A stretch of DNA of 64,000 nt from Mycobacterium adipatum (GTDB lineage: Bacteria > Actinomycetota > Actinomycetes > Mycobacteriales > Mycobacteriaceae), in the NCBI RefSeq assembly GCF_001644575.1, contig NZ_CP015596.1:2046001-2110000 (forward strand), written 5' to 3'. The notes beneath the pieces were generated by a model. That model was not told the DNA's origin and did not search any database. It was given only the letters and a program-made list of their open reading frames with translations. Each line of letters opens with the position of its first letter. The first letter of the stretch is position 1. The translations under genes were made by a program, and so were the position numbers. Shown here one piece after another: positions 30,549 through 40,612 of the stretch.

Positions 30549-31132
30549 GGGGCCGCGGCCCTGCGGCGCCGGCGCCACCGCCACACCCGGACCGCCGCGA
30601 ACGCGACGGCCGCCAGTGCGACGAGGACCAGCGCCGGCAGCAGTATCGAGACGAAGACCAGCCCGACACTGGTGACGTCCTCGGCGGTGCTCAGCACCGG
30701 GGCCGCCATCCCGGCGGATCCGATATTGGCCACCGGCCGCACGGCGGACTTGGTCAGCGACACCACCAGTGCGGTGAGGATGCCGATCACCACCGCGATC
30801 CACTGACCCGATGACGCGAAGGCGCCCGGGTCGGTGACGGCCGCGGTCTGGGCGGCGGTGCCGGACCCGAAGACGATGCCGCCGGCGGTCGGCCGGACGA
30901 ACGTCTGGACCGCGTCATTGACCGTGTCCAGGGCGGGGATCTTGTCGGCGACGATCTCGATGATCAACAACACCCCGACGATGAGCATCACCCAGCCGTT
31001 CTCCAGCCACGCCCAGCTCGTGGGCAGCGCCACCAGATCGGTGAAACGCGACAACACGCCGAGCGCCAGCAGCGGGATGTAGGCGTTGAGCCCCGCCGCG
31101 GTGGCCAACCCGAAACCGGTGAGCAGCTCCAT
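30545..31132 (-). CDS. DUF4126 membrane protein
   Basis: 195 residues with four to five membrane helices ([76 protein letters not shown]). The [10 protein letters not shown] and IADKIP-type segments are characteristic of DUF4126. Function unknown. A -10-like CATACT (31139-31144, complement) lies six bases upstream of the ATG. Confidence 0.8.
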   Translation of the reverse strand: MELLTGFGLATAAGLNAYIPLLALGVLSRFTDLVALPTSWAWLENGWVMLIVGVLLIIEIVADKIPALDTVNDAVQTFVRPTAGGIVFGSGTAAQTAAVTDPGAFASSGQWIAVVIGILTALVVSLTKSAVRPVANIGSAGMAAPVLSTAEDVTSVGLVFVSILLPALVLVALAAVAFAAVRVWRWRRRRRAAAP

Positions 31133-31167
31133 GGATTCAGTATGTGGCCGCAGCGGTCGGGAACGGA

Positions 31168-31362
31168 TCAGTTCGGGCGGCGGGTGTTCTTGGAGGTGGC
31201 GCGGGACGGCTTGTCGTGGCGGGGGACCGCGGGCAGATCCTTGATCTTGCGTCCCTTACCCGCCACGGTGGCCAGCGATCGGCGGCACCGGGGGCAGATC
31301 GGTTTGCCCTCGATATCGACCGTCCAACTCTTCCCGCTACCGGGGCATGCCTTGTCGGTCAT
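31168..31362 (-). CDS. Small zinc-ribbon-like protein
   Basis: 64 residues with three cysteines in ACPGSGK and PICPRCRRS, plus a basic C-terminus (KGRKIKDLPAVPRHDKPSRATSK). The pattern resembles small metal-binding actinobacterial proteins, though the fourth ligand is not obvious. The ATG at 31362 is chosen because the extension to 31380 adds nothing recognisable. Function unknown. Confidence 0.6.
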   Translation of the reverse strand: MTDKACPGSGKSWTVDIEGKPICPRCRRSLATVAGKGRKIKDLPAVPRHDKPSRATSKNTRRPN

Positions 31363-31389
31363 GGACTGCACTGTAGCCACCGCCGCCGC

Positions 31390-32052
31390 TCACCACAGGT
31401 AGGGCACCAACCGGTAGCGCACCCTCGTCATGTATTCGGGGTAGCCGACCAGTTCCTCGCTCAGCATCCGTTCCTCGTCGCGGATGCGCGCGACGATCAC
31501 CGGGGCCGAGGCGAGCACGCCGAGCAGGCCCCACCACGAATCCAGGGCCAGCGGGGTGCCGAGCATCATGACGGCCGCGCCGGTGTACATCGGGTGGCGC
31601 ACCCAGCCGTAGAGCCCGGTGTCGGCCAGCGGCTGCCCGGCTTCGACCCGGACGGTGGCCGCCGCATAGTTGTTCTGCACGATGACGAGCTGGGTCACGC
31701 CGAGGCCGGCCGCGACCAGCAGATCCCCGGCAATCACCAGCCACACCGGCACCTGCGACCACCCGAACCGGTGGTCGAGCGCCGACAGCACGAACGTCAC
31801 GACCACCAACGTGAGCGTGAGGGTCATGATGATCCGTTGCGCGGGACGGGTTTCCGCGGTGGGACCGGCCTTCATGCGGCGCGCCAGGGCGTCCGGGTAG
31901 CGGGCCGCCAGGTAGGCGCTCCCCACGCCGGTCGTCGCGACGAACACCGCGAGGAAGACCCAGGCCTGCCAATAGTCGAAGGTGCCTGCCGGCCAGAACA
32001 ATACGGCGAGGAAGAAGACGAGCCCGGTGACGGTCTGCGCGACGAGTTTCAT
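31390..32052 (-). CDS. ICMT/PEMT-like membrane methyltransferase
   Basis: 220 residues with about five membrane helices. The C-terminal GQPLADTGLYGWVRHPMYTG and EERMLSEELVGYPEYMTRVRYRLVPYLW match isoprenylcysteine carboxyl methyltransferase-like proteins, which bind S-adenosylmethionine at the membrane. The ATG overlaps the stop of the ABC permease (ATGA), making it the last gene of the operon with the TetR regulator and transporter. Positional counterpart of Rv1216c. Substrate unknown. Confidence 0.83.
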   Translation of the reverse strand: MKLVAQTVTGLVFFLAVLFWPAGTFDYWQAWVFLAVFVATTGVGSAYLAARYPDALARRMKAGPTAETRPAQRIIMTLTLTLVVVTFVLSALDHRFGWSQVPVWLVIAGDLLVAAGLGVTQLVIVQNNYAAATVRVEAGQPLADTGLYGWVRHPMYTGAAVMMLGTPLALDSWWGLLGVLASAPVIVARIRDEERMLSEELVGYPEYMTRVRYRLVPYLW

Positions 32053-33662
32053 CCCATGTCCCGTGTTCGATAGATCGAGCCGGCCAGCAGCGTGGCGGCG
32101 GCCGCGACGGCGAGCATCGCGACGAGGGCGGTGACCGGGAAATCGGCCGGGGCCGTGGTCTGCCCGATCGGTGAGGCATCCAGCAGCCACTGCGGCAGGC
32201 GCAGCAGCGCACCGAGATACAGCGAGGTCACCACGAATGCCACGGCGAGCCACCCGATCCAGGTCCGGCGCAACGCGACGGCGAATGCCGCGACCCCCGC
32301 CAGGACCGCCATGGCGGGCAGGAAGGTCAGCGCGGCGCCGGTCAGCCGCCAGGCGGTGGCCGGTTCGCCGACGGTGATCCCGGCGCCCAGGCCGTTGCCC
32401 AGTCCCGCGCAGAACAGCAACGCAGCCGCCCCGGTCAACGCCGCCGCGACCGAGGTCAGCAGCCACCGCCAGCGCGACACCGCGGCGGCCAGCACCTGCT
32501 CGGACAGTCCGGACTGCTCGTCGCTGAACGTTCGCACGACGGCGGCCACCACGTAGGCACCGACAGCGGCGGCCAGGAACTGCGACATGGTGGTGTACAC
32601 ACCATCGGTGCCCGACACCGCGAGCACCCGCGCGAGCAGTTCGTTGTGCTCCGCTGCGCCCAGCAGCGATGTCGTCATCGACCCGAATGCCAGGCCCGCC
32701 ACGAAGAGCCCGATGCCCCAGCCGAGCAGCTGGCCGCGTTGCAGCATCAGGTGCAGGGCGAACACGTTGGGAATCGGGCGCGCATCGCGACGTCGGTCGC
32801 CGGAACCGATGATGCCGTCGTCGTACTGGCGCCGAGACTCCAGTACCGCGGCGGTCACCACCAGCGCCGCGGTGAGCCCGATCAGCATGAGCAGCGGCCA
32901 CCAGCGCAGCTCCACGAAGGACCGCATCTGCTGCGCCCAGGCGATGGGGGACAACCAGCTCACCAGGCTGCCGGAGTTGTCGATGACATCACCGATGCCG
33001 CGTACCAACGCTGCCACGGCGAGCGCACCCAACGCAGCGCCCGTGGCGGTGCGTGCCTGGCGCCACAGCTGGGCGGTGACGGCCGCCAGCGCACCGAAAA
33101 CCACTGCCACGGCGGTGATGCCGAGACTCAAGGCGGCGCTGTCGGCGATCCCGAAACCGTTGGCGACGAGCGCTGCTGTCACGGTGCCGGCAAGAAGGGC
33201 GTTGACGCCGCCGACCAGGATCAATGCTGCGGCGGTGCGGGCGTGCCGGCCGACCACCGAGGACAGCACGAGTTCGGCTGCGCCGCTTTCCTCATCGCGC
33301 CGGGTATGCCTGATGACGGTGAGAACGGCCAGGATCGAGGCGGCCACGATCATCGACAGCATCAGTTCGTTGGCGATCATGGCACCCAGGGCCGTCTCGT
33401 CGCGTCCGAACATCGGCCCGCCCATGATGATCCCCGCCGGGGTCTGCATCAGCTCGACGCGGGTCCGCCGCTGTTCCTCGGCGGGGTAGGCCAGCTCGAG
33501 CGCACCCGGGGTGTAGGCCATCATCAGGGTGAGCAGGGTGAGCCAGATCGCCAGTCGAATACGGTCGCGGCGCAGTGCAAGTCGCAGTGCCGCGGTGGTC
33601 CCGGTGAGTGCGGATTCCGCCGCCGGCGCCCGATGCCGGGTGGCTGCGACGGCGGTGCCCAC
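32049..33662 (-). CDS. ABC-2 type exporter permease
   Basis: 537 residues with roughly twelve membrane helices in two sets of six, arranged as in GITR/YfiR-type drug exporter permeases (LAIWLTLLTLMMAYTPGALELAYP at the start). It pairs with the ATPase encoded immediately upstream: the ATPase TAG and this GTG are adjacent with no gap. With Rv1217c/Rv1218c as counterparts, export of several antimicrobials is the likely role. Confidence 0.87.
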   Translation of the reverse strand: MGTAVAATRHRAPAAESALTGTTAALRLALRRDRIRLAIWLTLLTLMMAYTPGALELAYPAEEQRRTRVELMQTPAGIIMGGPMFGRDETALGAMIANELMLSMIVAASILAVLTVIRHTRRDEESGAAELVLSSVVGRHARTAAALILVGGVNALLAGTVTAALVANGFGIADSAALSLGITAVAVVFGALAAVTAQLWRQARTATGAALGALAVAALVRGIGDVIDNSGSLVSWLSPIAWAQQMRSFVELRWWPLLMLIGLTAALVVTAAVLESRRQYDDGIIGSGDRRRDARPIPNVFALHLMLQRGQLLGWGIGLFVAGLAFGSMTTSLLGAAEHNELLARVLAVSGTDGVYTTMSQFLAAAVGAYVVAAVVRTFSDEQSGLSEQVLAAAVSRWRWLLTSVAAALTGAAALLFCAGLGNGLGAGITVGEPATAWRLTGAALTFLPAMAVLAGVAAFAVALRRTWIGWLAVAFVVTSLYLGALLRLPQWLLDASPIGQTTAPADFPVTALVAMLAVAAAATLLAGSIYRTRDMG

Positions 33663-34553
33663 CTAGCTCACCCCCTGATACTCGCGCAGGAACAGGTCTT
33701 CCAGCGATGCCGGCGCCACCGCGAGTTCGTCGATGCCGAGCGCGGCGAGACGGTCCATGGTGATGTCGAGATCTGCGCGGTCCACCGAGAAGCTGATCTG
33801 TCCGTCCTGGATGGCGAAATCATGGAGGAACGCCAACTCGCGCAACCGGTTTCCGTCGCCCCGAGTGCGAGCGGTGATGGTGTTGCGCATCAGGTCGCGC
33901 AGCTCGCTGAGGGTGCCCGTCCGTACGGTACGCCCGGCCCGGATGATGGTGACGTTATCGCAGAGCTTTTCGACCTCGGCGAGGATGTGGCTGGACAGCA
34001 GCACCGCCGCGCCGCGGCCGGCGACGTCGGTGACGCACCGCTGAAAGTTCCGCTCCATCAGGGGGTCCAGTCCCGACGTCGGTTCGTCGAGGATGTACAA
34101 CTCGGCGTCGGTGCTGAACGCGGAGACGATGGCGACCTTCTGCCGATTGCCCTTGGAGTATGTGCGGGCGGGCTTGTGCGGGTCCAGCTCGAAACGTTCG
34201 ATGAGTTCATTACGGCGCCGGTTGTCGACCGTGCCGCCACGCAGGCGGGCCAGAAAGTCGATGGCTTGACCACCGGTGAGATTCGGCCACAACGTGACAT
34301 CGCCCGGCACGTAGGCGATCCGGCGGTGCAACGCGACGGCGTCGCGCCACGGATCGCCACCCAGGAGTCGCACCGCGCCGCTGTCCGCGCGCAGCAGGCC
34401 GAGCAGGATCCGGATGGTCGTCGACTTGCCCGCCCCGTTCGGTCCGAGAAAGCCGGTGACGTCTCCGGGGGCGACGCTCAGGTCGAGTCCGTCCAGCGCC
34501 CTGCTTCGGCCGAAGCTCTTTGTCAGACCTTCGATCTGGACTGCCTGTGTCAT
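33663..34553 (-). CDS. ABC exporter ATP-binding protein
   Basis: 296 residues: Walker [10 protein letters not shown], a signature region near [16 protein letters not shown], Walker [13 protein letters not shown], and a C-terminal extension typical of drug-exporter ATPases. The ABC signature is YSKGNRQK rather than LSGGQ, common in this subfamily. ATG at 34553 shares its first base with the last base of the regulator stop; a GTG at 34556 is an alternative, and AGGAGG lies upstream. Counterpart of Rv1218c. Confidence 0.9.
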   Translation of the reverse strand: MTQAVQIEGLTKSFGRSRALDGLDLSVAPGDVTGFLGPNGAGKSTTIRILLGLLRADSGAVRLLGGDPWRDAVALHRRIAYVPGDVTLWPNLTGGQAIDFLARLRGGTVDNRRRNELIERFELDPHKPARTYSKGNRQKVAIVSAFSTDAELYILDEPTSGLDPLMERNFQRCVTDVAGRGAAVLLSSHILAEVEKLCDNVTIIRAGRTVRTGTLSELRDLMRNTITARTRGDGNRLRELAFLHDFAIQDGQISFSVDRADLDITMDRLAALGIDELAVAPASLEDLFLREYQGVS

Positions 34554-35200
34554 CACTTTTCGTCCTCCTCGGCGAGACCCTGCTCGCGCTGGGCGGCGAA
34601 CGCGTCGTACATCGTGGAATCGGCCATCAGGCCGTTGGTGTAGACCTCAAGGGCGGGGAGCACCATCTCCGCGGCGTAATCGCGCAGCACCGCACGCACA
34701 TCGGTGGGATTGTCGTGCAACTGCAGGTAGAGCAGGAAGGCCCCGCCCCCGCTCAACCCGAGAAACCTGGCCCGCGCCCCGGGGTCCCGGCTCGGCTTGA
34801 CGGTGCCGGCTCGCACGCCGGCCTCGAGGTACTCCTCGGTGTTGTCCAGCATCCTGTGCCACAGGGCTTTGGCGAGATCGCTGCCGGACTGCATGCTGCG
34901 CACCAGGTAGGCCATCATCGGCGCGTAGTCCTCGATCTCGGCCATCTGGGCAAACCATGTCGCAGGATCCGAGGACTGGATGGACTCGGATTTCGAGCTG
35001 CGGATCTCCTCGATGATGTGGTCGTCACACGCCCTGCGCAGCGCATCCTTGGAGCCGAAGTGATGGATCACCAGGCCCGCGCTCACCCTGGCGGCCGCGG
35101 CGATCGCCCGCACGCTGGTGCCGAACCCGTGTTCGCCGAACTGCTGGATCGCGGCGTCGCGGATCCGCGCGGTGGTCGTCAGATCGTCGCTTGAACGCAC
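34553..35200 (-). CDS. TetR family regulator of the ABC exporter operon
   Basis: 215 residues from the GTG at 35200. The N-terminus is a TetR DNA-binding domain ([44 protein letters not shown]) and the rest a helical ligand-binding part. It heads the operon with ATPase, permease and methyltransferase. The alternative GTG at 35218 would place an operator-like palindrome within the coding sequence; the GTG at 35200 is seven bases after TAACGT and gives a leaderless mRNA. Counterpart of Rv1219c. Confidence 0.88.
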   Translation of the reverse strand: MRSSDDLTTTARIRDAAIQQFGEHGFGTSVRAIAAAARVSAGLVIHHFGSKDALRRACDDHIIEEIRSSKSESIQSSDPATWFAQMAEIEDYAPMMAYLVRSMQSGSDLAKALWHRMLDNTEEYLEAGVRAGTVKPSRDPGARARFLGLSGGGAFLLYLQLHDNPTDVRAVLRDYAAEMVLPALEVYTNGLMADSTMYDAFAAQREQGLAEEDEK

Positions 35201-35237
35201 GTTTAGTACGTTAAACACTCGTTCAGTCGAGCGTCAA
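35201..35237 (-). promoter_or_regulatory. TetR-operon promoter with overlapping palindromic operator
   Basis: On the complement strand TTGACG (35232-35237), 18 bases, TAACGT (35208-35213), then seven bases to the GTG. Over the -10 lies the palindrome GTTTA-GTACGT-TAAAC (35201-35216; arms GTTTA/TAAAC). A bound TetR dimer there would block polymerase, so negative autoregulation relieved by a ligand is predicted. Confidence 0.6.
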
Positions 35238-35285
35238 GGGGTGAGCCCGTCAAGAACTCGTCAAGAACCCGGGCGGGCGGCCCGG

Positions 35286-35927
35286 TCAGTCGCGCGCGGC
35301 CGCGAGCAGACCGTCACCCAACGGGATCAGTACCGGGGTGAAGCGCTCGTCCTCGGCGATCAGCCGCGCCGCCTCGCGCACCGCGGCGACCTCGGCATCG
35401 TTGGCCGAGGCATCCCCGGCGCGGCCGCCGAGTGCGGCACGATGCACGACGATCGCACCGCCCGGTCGCAGCAACCGCACCCCTTCGGCGACGTACTGCG
35501 GCTGATCGGCCGGCGCGGCGTCGACGAACACCAGGTCATAGGACTCGTCGGCCAGCCTGGTCAGCACTTCCTGCGCGCGGCCGCTGATCAGCCGGGTGCG
35601 GGACGGGCCGACACCGGCCTCGGCGAACGCCTGCTTGGCCAACCGCTGGTGCTCGGGTTCGACGTCGATCGTCGTCAGCACACCGTCCTCGCGCATGCCC
35701 GCCAGCAGCCACAACCCGCTCACTCCCGCTCCGGTACCGACCTCGACCACGGCTTTCGCTCCGGTGAGGCGGGCCAGCACGCTCAGCAGCGCGCCCACCG
35801 CCGGGGTCACCGCGCCGGCGCCACTGTCCACCGCGCGTTCGCGTGCGGCGGCCGTCACCTCGTCCTCGGTGATCGATGCCTCCGCGTGCGAGACGATCGA
35901 CTGGGCGGCGTCGTCGGTGCTGGCCAT
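35286..35927 (-). CDS. SAM-dependent O-methyltransferase
   Basis: 213 residues of the class I O-methyltransferase (catechol/CCoAOMT-like) family: [19 protein letters not shown] binds S-adenosylmethionine, [16 protein letters not shown] is motif with the metal ligand region, and [17 protein letters not shown] follows. Small aromatic or catechol-like acceptors are likely. TACGCT (35934-35939, complement) is six bases before the ATG. Counterpart of Rv1220c; divergent from sigE. Confidence 0.88.
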   Translation of the reverse strand: MASTDDAAQSIVSHAEASITEDEVTAAARERAVDSGAGAVTPAVGALLSVLARLTGAKAVVEVGTGAGVSGLWLLAGMREDGVLTTIDVEPEHQRLAKQAFAEAGVGPSRTRLISGRAQEVLTRLADESYDLVFVDAAPADQPQYVAEGVRLLRPGGAIVVHRAALGGRAGDASANDAEVAAVREAARLIAEDERFTPVLIPLGDGLLAAARD

Positions 35928-36043
35928 GCCCGCAGCGTAGAGCGAACTGCGACGGTCCGGCCCCCGACACGCCCGCCCCTGACACGAGAATCACACCCGA
36001 TTTCAGGCGGTTTTACCTGGTCGAACGGTGGGTACTCCGCATT

Positions 36044-36059
36044 CTCAGGAATTGTTCAG
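36044..36059 (+). promoter_or_regulatory. Direct repeats upstream of sigE, MprA-box-like
   Basis: CTCAG (36044-36048) and TTCAG (36055-36059) are spaced 11 bp start to start, about 50 bp before the sigE start. In M. tuberculosis sigE is activated by the MprAB system, whose site consists of loosely conserved CTCAG-like direct repeats. Assignment is by analogy. Confidence 0.35.
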
Positions 36060-36104
36060 TTTGCTCATATGCCAGGCACACCCCGGTCGGAGACGGTACT
36101 TCCC

Positions 36105-36893
36105 ATGGAACACGGCGAAAGCTTGCGATCACGGAATACGGACGGCCTGGCCCACGTTTCCCTCGATAACGCGCAGACGCCGCCCACAACGGCCTGCCAT
36201 CTCGACACGGAGGATCCGACGATCACCAACGCTGCAGTCTCGCCCAACACCGCAACGCCTGTTGCCAGCCCGGTGTCCATGCCCCACCTGGAGCAGTACA
36301 CCGAGGACGGGTGGGTGGAGCCGTCAGACGAGCTGACCGGCACCGCGGTGTTCGATGCCACCGGCGACAAGGCGGCCATGCCGTCCTGGGACGAACTGGT
36401 GCGCCAGCACGCCGACCGGGTGTACCGGCTGGCCTACCGCCTCTCGGGTAACCAGCAGGACGCCGAGGATCTCACCCAGGAGACGTTCATCCGCGTCTTC
36501 CGGTCCGTGCAGAACTACCAGCCCGGCACCTTCGAGGGCTGGCTGCACCGCATCACCACCAACCTGTTCCTCGACATGGTGCGCCGCCGCACCCGCATCC
36601 GCATGGAGGCGCTTCCCGAGGACTACGACCGGGTGCCGGCCGAGGATCCCAACCCCGAGCAGATCTACCACGACTCCCGGCTGGGGCCCGACCTGCAGGC
36701 CGCGCTGGACTCGCTGCCGCCCGAGTTCCGCGCCGCCGTCGTGCTCTGCGATATCGAGGGTTTGTCCTACGAGGAGATCGGCGCCACCCTCGGTGTGAAG
36801 CTGGGCACGGTGCGCAGCCGTATCCACCGTGGTCGGCAGGCGCTGCGCGAGCATCTTGCCAAGCATTCGGATCAGCTGACCGCCTCCGCCTGA
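36105..36893 (+). CDS. sigE: ECF sigma factor SigE
   Basis: 262 residues: a poorly conserved N-terminus of about 75 residues, sigma region 2 ([29 protein letters not shown]) and region 4 ([42 protein letters not shown]). It directs the response to surface stress. From [19 protein letters not shown] onward it is nearly identical to the M. tuberculosis protein. ATG at 36105 is chosen for length and start position; an ATG at 36069 is an alternative, and M. tuberculosis sigE is known to have several starts. Confidence 0.94.
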   Translation: MEHGESLRSRNTDGLAHVSLDNAQTPPTTACHLDTEDPTITNAAVSPNTATPVASPVSMPHLEQYTEDGWVEPSDELTGTAVFDATGDKAAMPSWDELVRQHADRVYRLAYRLSGNQQDAEDLTQETFIRVFRSVQNYQPGTFEGWLHRITTNLFLDMVRRRTRIRMEALPEDYDRVPAEDPNPEQIYHDSRLGPDLQAALDSLPPEFRAAVVLCDIEGLSYEEIGATLGVKLGTVRSRIHRGRQALREHLAKHSDQLTASA

Positions 36894-36982
36894 GCGTCAT
36901 GGGTGTGAGGCGCGGATTACCGCGCTACATTCAATTGAGCAGTGTGTGTTCAACGGCGCGGCGTTCCGAGAGGAGTCGGGTG

Positions 36983-37378
36983 ATGGCTGACCCGGGCGAT
37001 GTGTTCCGTCGCGCGTTCTCCTGGCTGCCCGCGCAATTCGCCTCCCAGAGCAGCGGGCCGGTCGGGCCGCGTCGTTTCGGGTCCACCGAGCATCTGTCCA
37101 CCGAAGCCATCGCCGCGTTCGTCGACGGCGAGCTGCGGATGACCGCGCATCTGCGCGCCGGGCACCACCTGTCGTTGTGCCCGTCGTGCGCCGGTGAGGT
37201 GGAGGCCCAACGGCAAGCGCGCTCGGCGCTGCGGGACGCCTGCCCGATCGCGATGCCCAATTCGCTGCTGGGTCTGCTGTCCCAGATACCCGAGCGCGAT
37301 CCCGAGATCCCCGCCGCCGGGGAAGCGCCTGCCGACATTGCCGAAGGCGCAGGTCGCGCCCGCCGCAAGCGCCGGTAG
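36983..37378 (+). CDS. rseA: Anti-sigma factor RseA
   Basis: 131 residues opening MADPGDVFRRAFSWLPAQFAS, a hallmark of mycobacterial RseA. HHLSLCPSC holds the H-x3-C-x2-C zinc/redox motif used to release SigE. It binds SigE in the cytoplasm and is freed by phosphorylation, ClpC1P2 proteolysis or oxidation in M. tuberculosis. ATG at 36983 has AGGAG eight bases upstream. It sits directly after sigE. The C-terminal tail is shorter and rich in Ala/Arg. Counterpart of Rv1222. Confidence 0.92.
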   Translation: MADPGDVFRRAFSWLPAQFASQSSGPVGPRRFGSTEHLSTEAIAAFVDGELRMTAHLRAGHHLSLCPSCAGEVEAQRQARSALRDACPIAMPNSLLGLLSQIPERDPEIPAAGEAPADIAEGAGRARRKRR

Positions 37379-37429
37379 GGTTGAGACGAACACGATCAGT
37401 CGCGGGTGCCGTCGAGGGTGCGCGCTTGA

Positions 37430-38938
<1,509 letters not shown>

Positions 38939-39343
38939 ATGTTCGCCAACGTCGGCTGGGGCGAGATGCTGCTGCTGGTGGTGGCCGGCCTGGTCATCCT
39001 CGGCCCCGAACGGCTGCCCGGAGCGATCCGCTGGACCTCCGGCGCGGTCCGTCAGGTGCGTGAGTACCTCAGCGGGGCCACCAGTCAGCTGCGTCAGGAT
39101 CTGGGGCCGGAGTTCGAGGATCTGCGCGAGCCGCTGAGCGAGCTGCAGAAGCTGCGCGGGATGACACCGCGGGCGGCACTGACCAAACACCTGCTCGACG
39201 GGGACGACTCTTTCCTGACCGGGAACTTCGACAAGCCGGTCAAACCGGTATCCCCGGACGCGCCCAAACCCGCCGCCGATCCGACGCCGCCCGGCGGCGG
39301 CGAACCGCCCGGCGGCACCCGCTTCGACAGCGACGCGACCTAG
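38939..39343 (+). CDS. tatB: Twin-arginine translocase subunit TatB
   Basis: 134 residues with the TatB layout: an N-terminal membrane helix ([23 protein letters not shown]), a hinge containing the conserved GPERLP, an amphipathic helix and a variable Pro/Gly-rich tail. With TatA and TatC it exports folded proteins. It starts immediately after the htrA stop and its TAG overlaps the mrp stop on CTAG. Counterpart of Rv1224. Confidence 0.92.
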   Translation: MFANVGWGEMLLLVVAGLVILGPERLPGAIRWTSGAVRQVREYLSGATSQLRQDLGPEFEDLREPLSELQKLRGMTPRAALTKHLLDGDDSFLTGNFDKPVKPVSPDAPKPAADPTPPGGGEPPGGTRFDSDAT

Positions 39344-40482
39344 CGGCCCGCCGGGTCCAGTCCCAGCGACATCCCGGCCAGGCCACGCTTGCGCGCCCCG
39401 AGGGCGTCGGCGACCTTGCGCAGTTCCTTGGCCGCGGGTGAATCCGGTGCCGACAACACCAAGGGGACTCCGGAATCCCCGGCGGCCACCAGGCTCGGTT
39501 CCAGCGGAATCTGACCCAACAGCGGCACATCGGCACCCACCGACCGGGTCAGCGACGCGGACACCTGGGCGCCGCCGCCGGACCCGAAGATGTCCATCAC
39601 GGTGCCGTCGGGCAGGGTCAGGCCGGCCATGTTCTCCACCACACCGACGATGCGCTGGCGGGTCTGCAGGGCGATCGCGCCGGCCCGTTCGGCGACCTCG
39701 GCGGCCGCCGACTGCGGGGTGGTGACCACCAGGATCTCCGCACCCGGGATGAGCTGGGACACCGAGATGGCGATATCGCCGGTGCCCGGCGGCAGGTCGA
39801 GCAGCAGCACGTCCAGGTCGCCCCAGTACACATCGGCCAGGAACTGCTGCAGCGCGCGGTGCAGCATCGGTCCGCGCCACACCACCGGGGTGTTGCCCTG
39901 GGTGAACATGGCGATCGAGATGACCTTCACGTCATGGGCGATCGGCGGCAGGATCATCGAGTCGACCTGGGTGGGCCGATCCACCACACCCATCATCCGG
40001 GGCACCGAATGGCCGTAGATGTCGGCGTCCAGCACGCCCACCGACAGGCCGCGGGCGGCCATGGCCGCCGCGAGATTCACGGTGACGCTGGACTTCCCGA
40101 CGCCACCCTTACCGGAGGCCACCGCGTACACCCGGGTCAGTGAGTTGGGCTGGGCGAACGGGATGACCGGTTCGCGGGAGTCGCCGCGCAGCAGCTTGCG
40201 CAGCTCGGCGCGCTGCTCGTCGTTCATCACGTCGAGGGTGACCTTGACCGCGCCGGTGCCCGGGACGTCGGTGACCGCCGCAGTGACCTTATCGATGATC
40301 TCGGTCTTCTTGGGGCAGGCCGCGGTGGTCAGGTACACCTCGACGTGCACACCGGCGTCGGCGTCGATGGTGACGGCTTTGACCATGCCCACCTCGGTGA
40401 TCGGGCGGCGCAGTTCGGGGTCGACGACCTTGCCGAGCGCGGCGCGCACCGCTGCTTGCAGGTCGGAATCAGTTGCAGACAT
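39340..40482 (-). CDS. mrp: Mrp/NBP35 family iron-sulfur carrier ATPase
   Basis: 380 residues: an N-terminal MIP18/DUF59 domain (about 1-95), then a ParA-type P-loop ATPase with [22 protein letters not shown] and [10 protein letters not shown]. Proteins of this type bind and deliver Fe-S clusters. The ATG at 40482 is eight bases after TAGACT (40491-40496, complement). Counterpart of Rv1229c (390 residues). Here it lies directly next to tatB; the Rv1225c-Rv1228 genes of M. tuberculosis are absent. Confidence 0.93.
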   Translation of the reverse strand: MSATDSDLQAAVRAALGKVVDPELRRPITEVGMVKAVTIDADAGVHVEVYLTTAACPKKTEIIDKVTAAVTDVPGTGAVKVTLDVMNDEQRAELRKLLRGDSREPVIPFAQPNSLTRVYAVASGKGGVGKSSVTVNLAAAMAARGLSVGVLDADIYGHSVPRMMGVVDRPTQVDSMILPPIAHDVKVISIAMFTQGNTPVVWRGPMLHRALQQFLADVYWGDLDVLLLDLPPGTGDIAISVSQLIPGAEILVVTTPQSAAAEVAERAGAIALQTRQRIVGVVENMAGLTLPDGTVMDIFGSGGGAQVSASLTRSVGADVPLLGQIPLEPSLVAAGDSGVPLVLSAPDSPAAKELRKVADALGARKRGLAGMSLGLDPAGR

Positions 40483-40534
40483 CACCCGCGAGTCTAGGCC
40501 GCGATGACCGGCCAACCGGGCGCCGGGCCGGGTA

Positions 40535-40612
40535 GGACGCTCAGGCCGCGGGGCCGGGTGGGACGCTCAGGCCGCGGGGCCGGGTGGGACGCTCAGGCCG
40601 CGGGGCCGGGTG
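40535..40612. repeat. Three perfect 26-bp tandem copies at the 3' end of the transglycosylase gene
   Basis: Copies are 40535-40560, 40561-40586 and 40587-40612, each beginning GGACGCTCAGG and ending GGCCGGGTG; a degenerate partial copy precedes the first. Each unit contains one TGA on the complement strand (40593, 40567, 40541). Because 26 is not a multiple of three, the three stops lie in three different frames. The gene itself ends in the copy nearest to it. Confidence 0.9.

Noticed and set aside
29298..30803. 501-codon minus-strand frame across glgC
   Set aside because: Antisense to glgC; it also runs through the end of DUF4126 in a different frame.
32646..34643. 665-codon plus-strand frame across the ABC transporter
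   Set aside because: Shadow of the permease and ATPase genes on the other strand; low-complexity His/Gln/Gly-rich.
40535..40612. Possible CRISPR or VNTR array at the transglycosylase gene end
   Set aside because: The units are directly abutting 26-bp copies without spacers, so it is a tandem repeat and not CRISPR.
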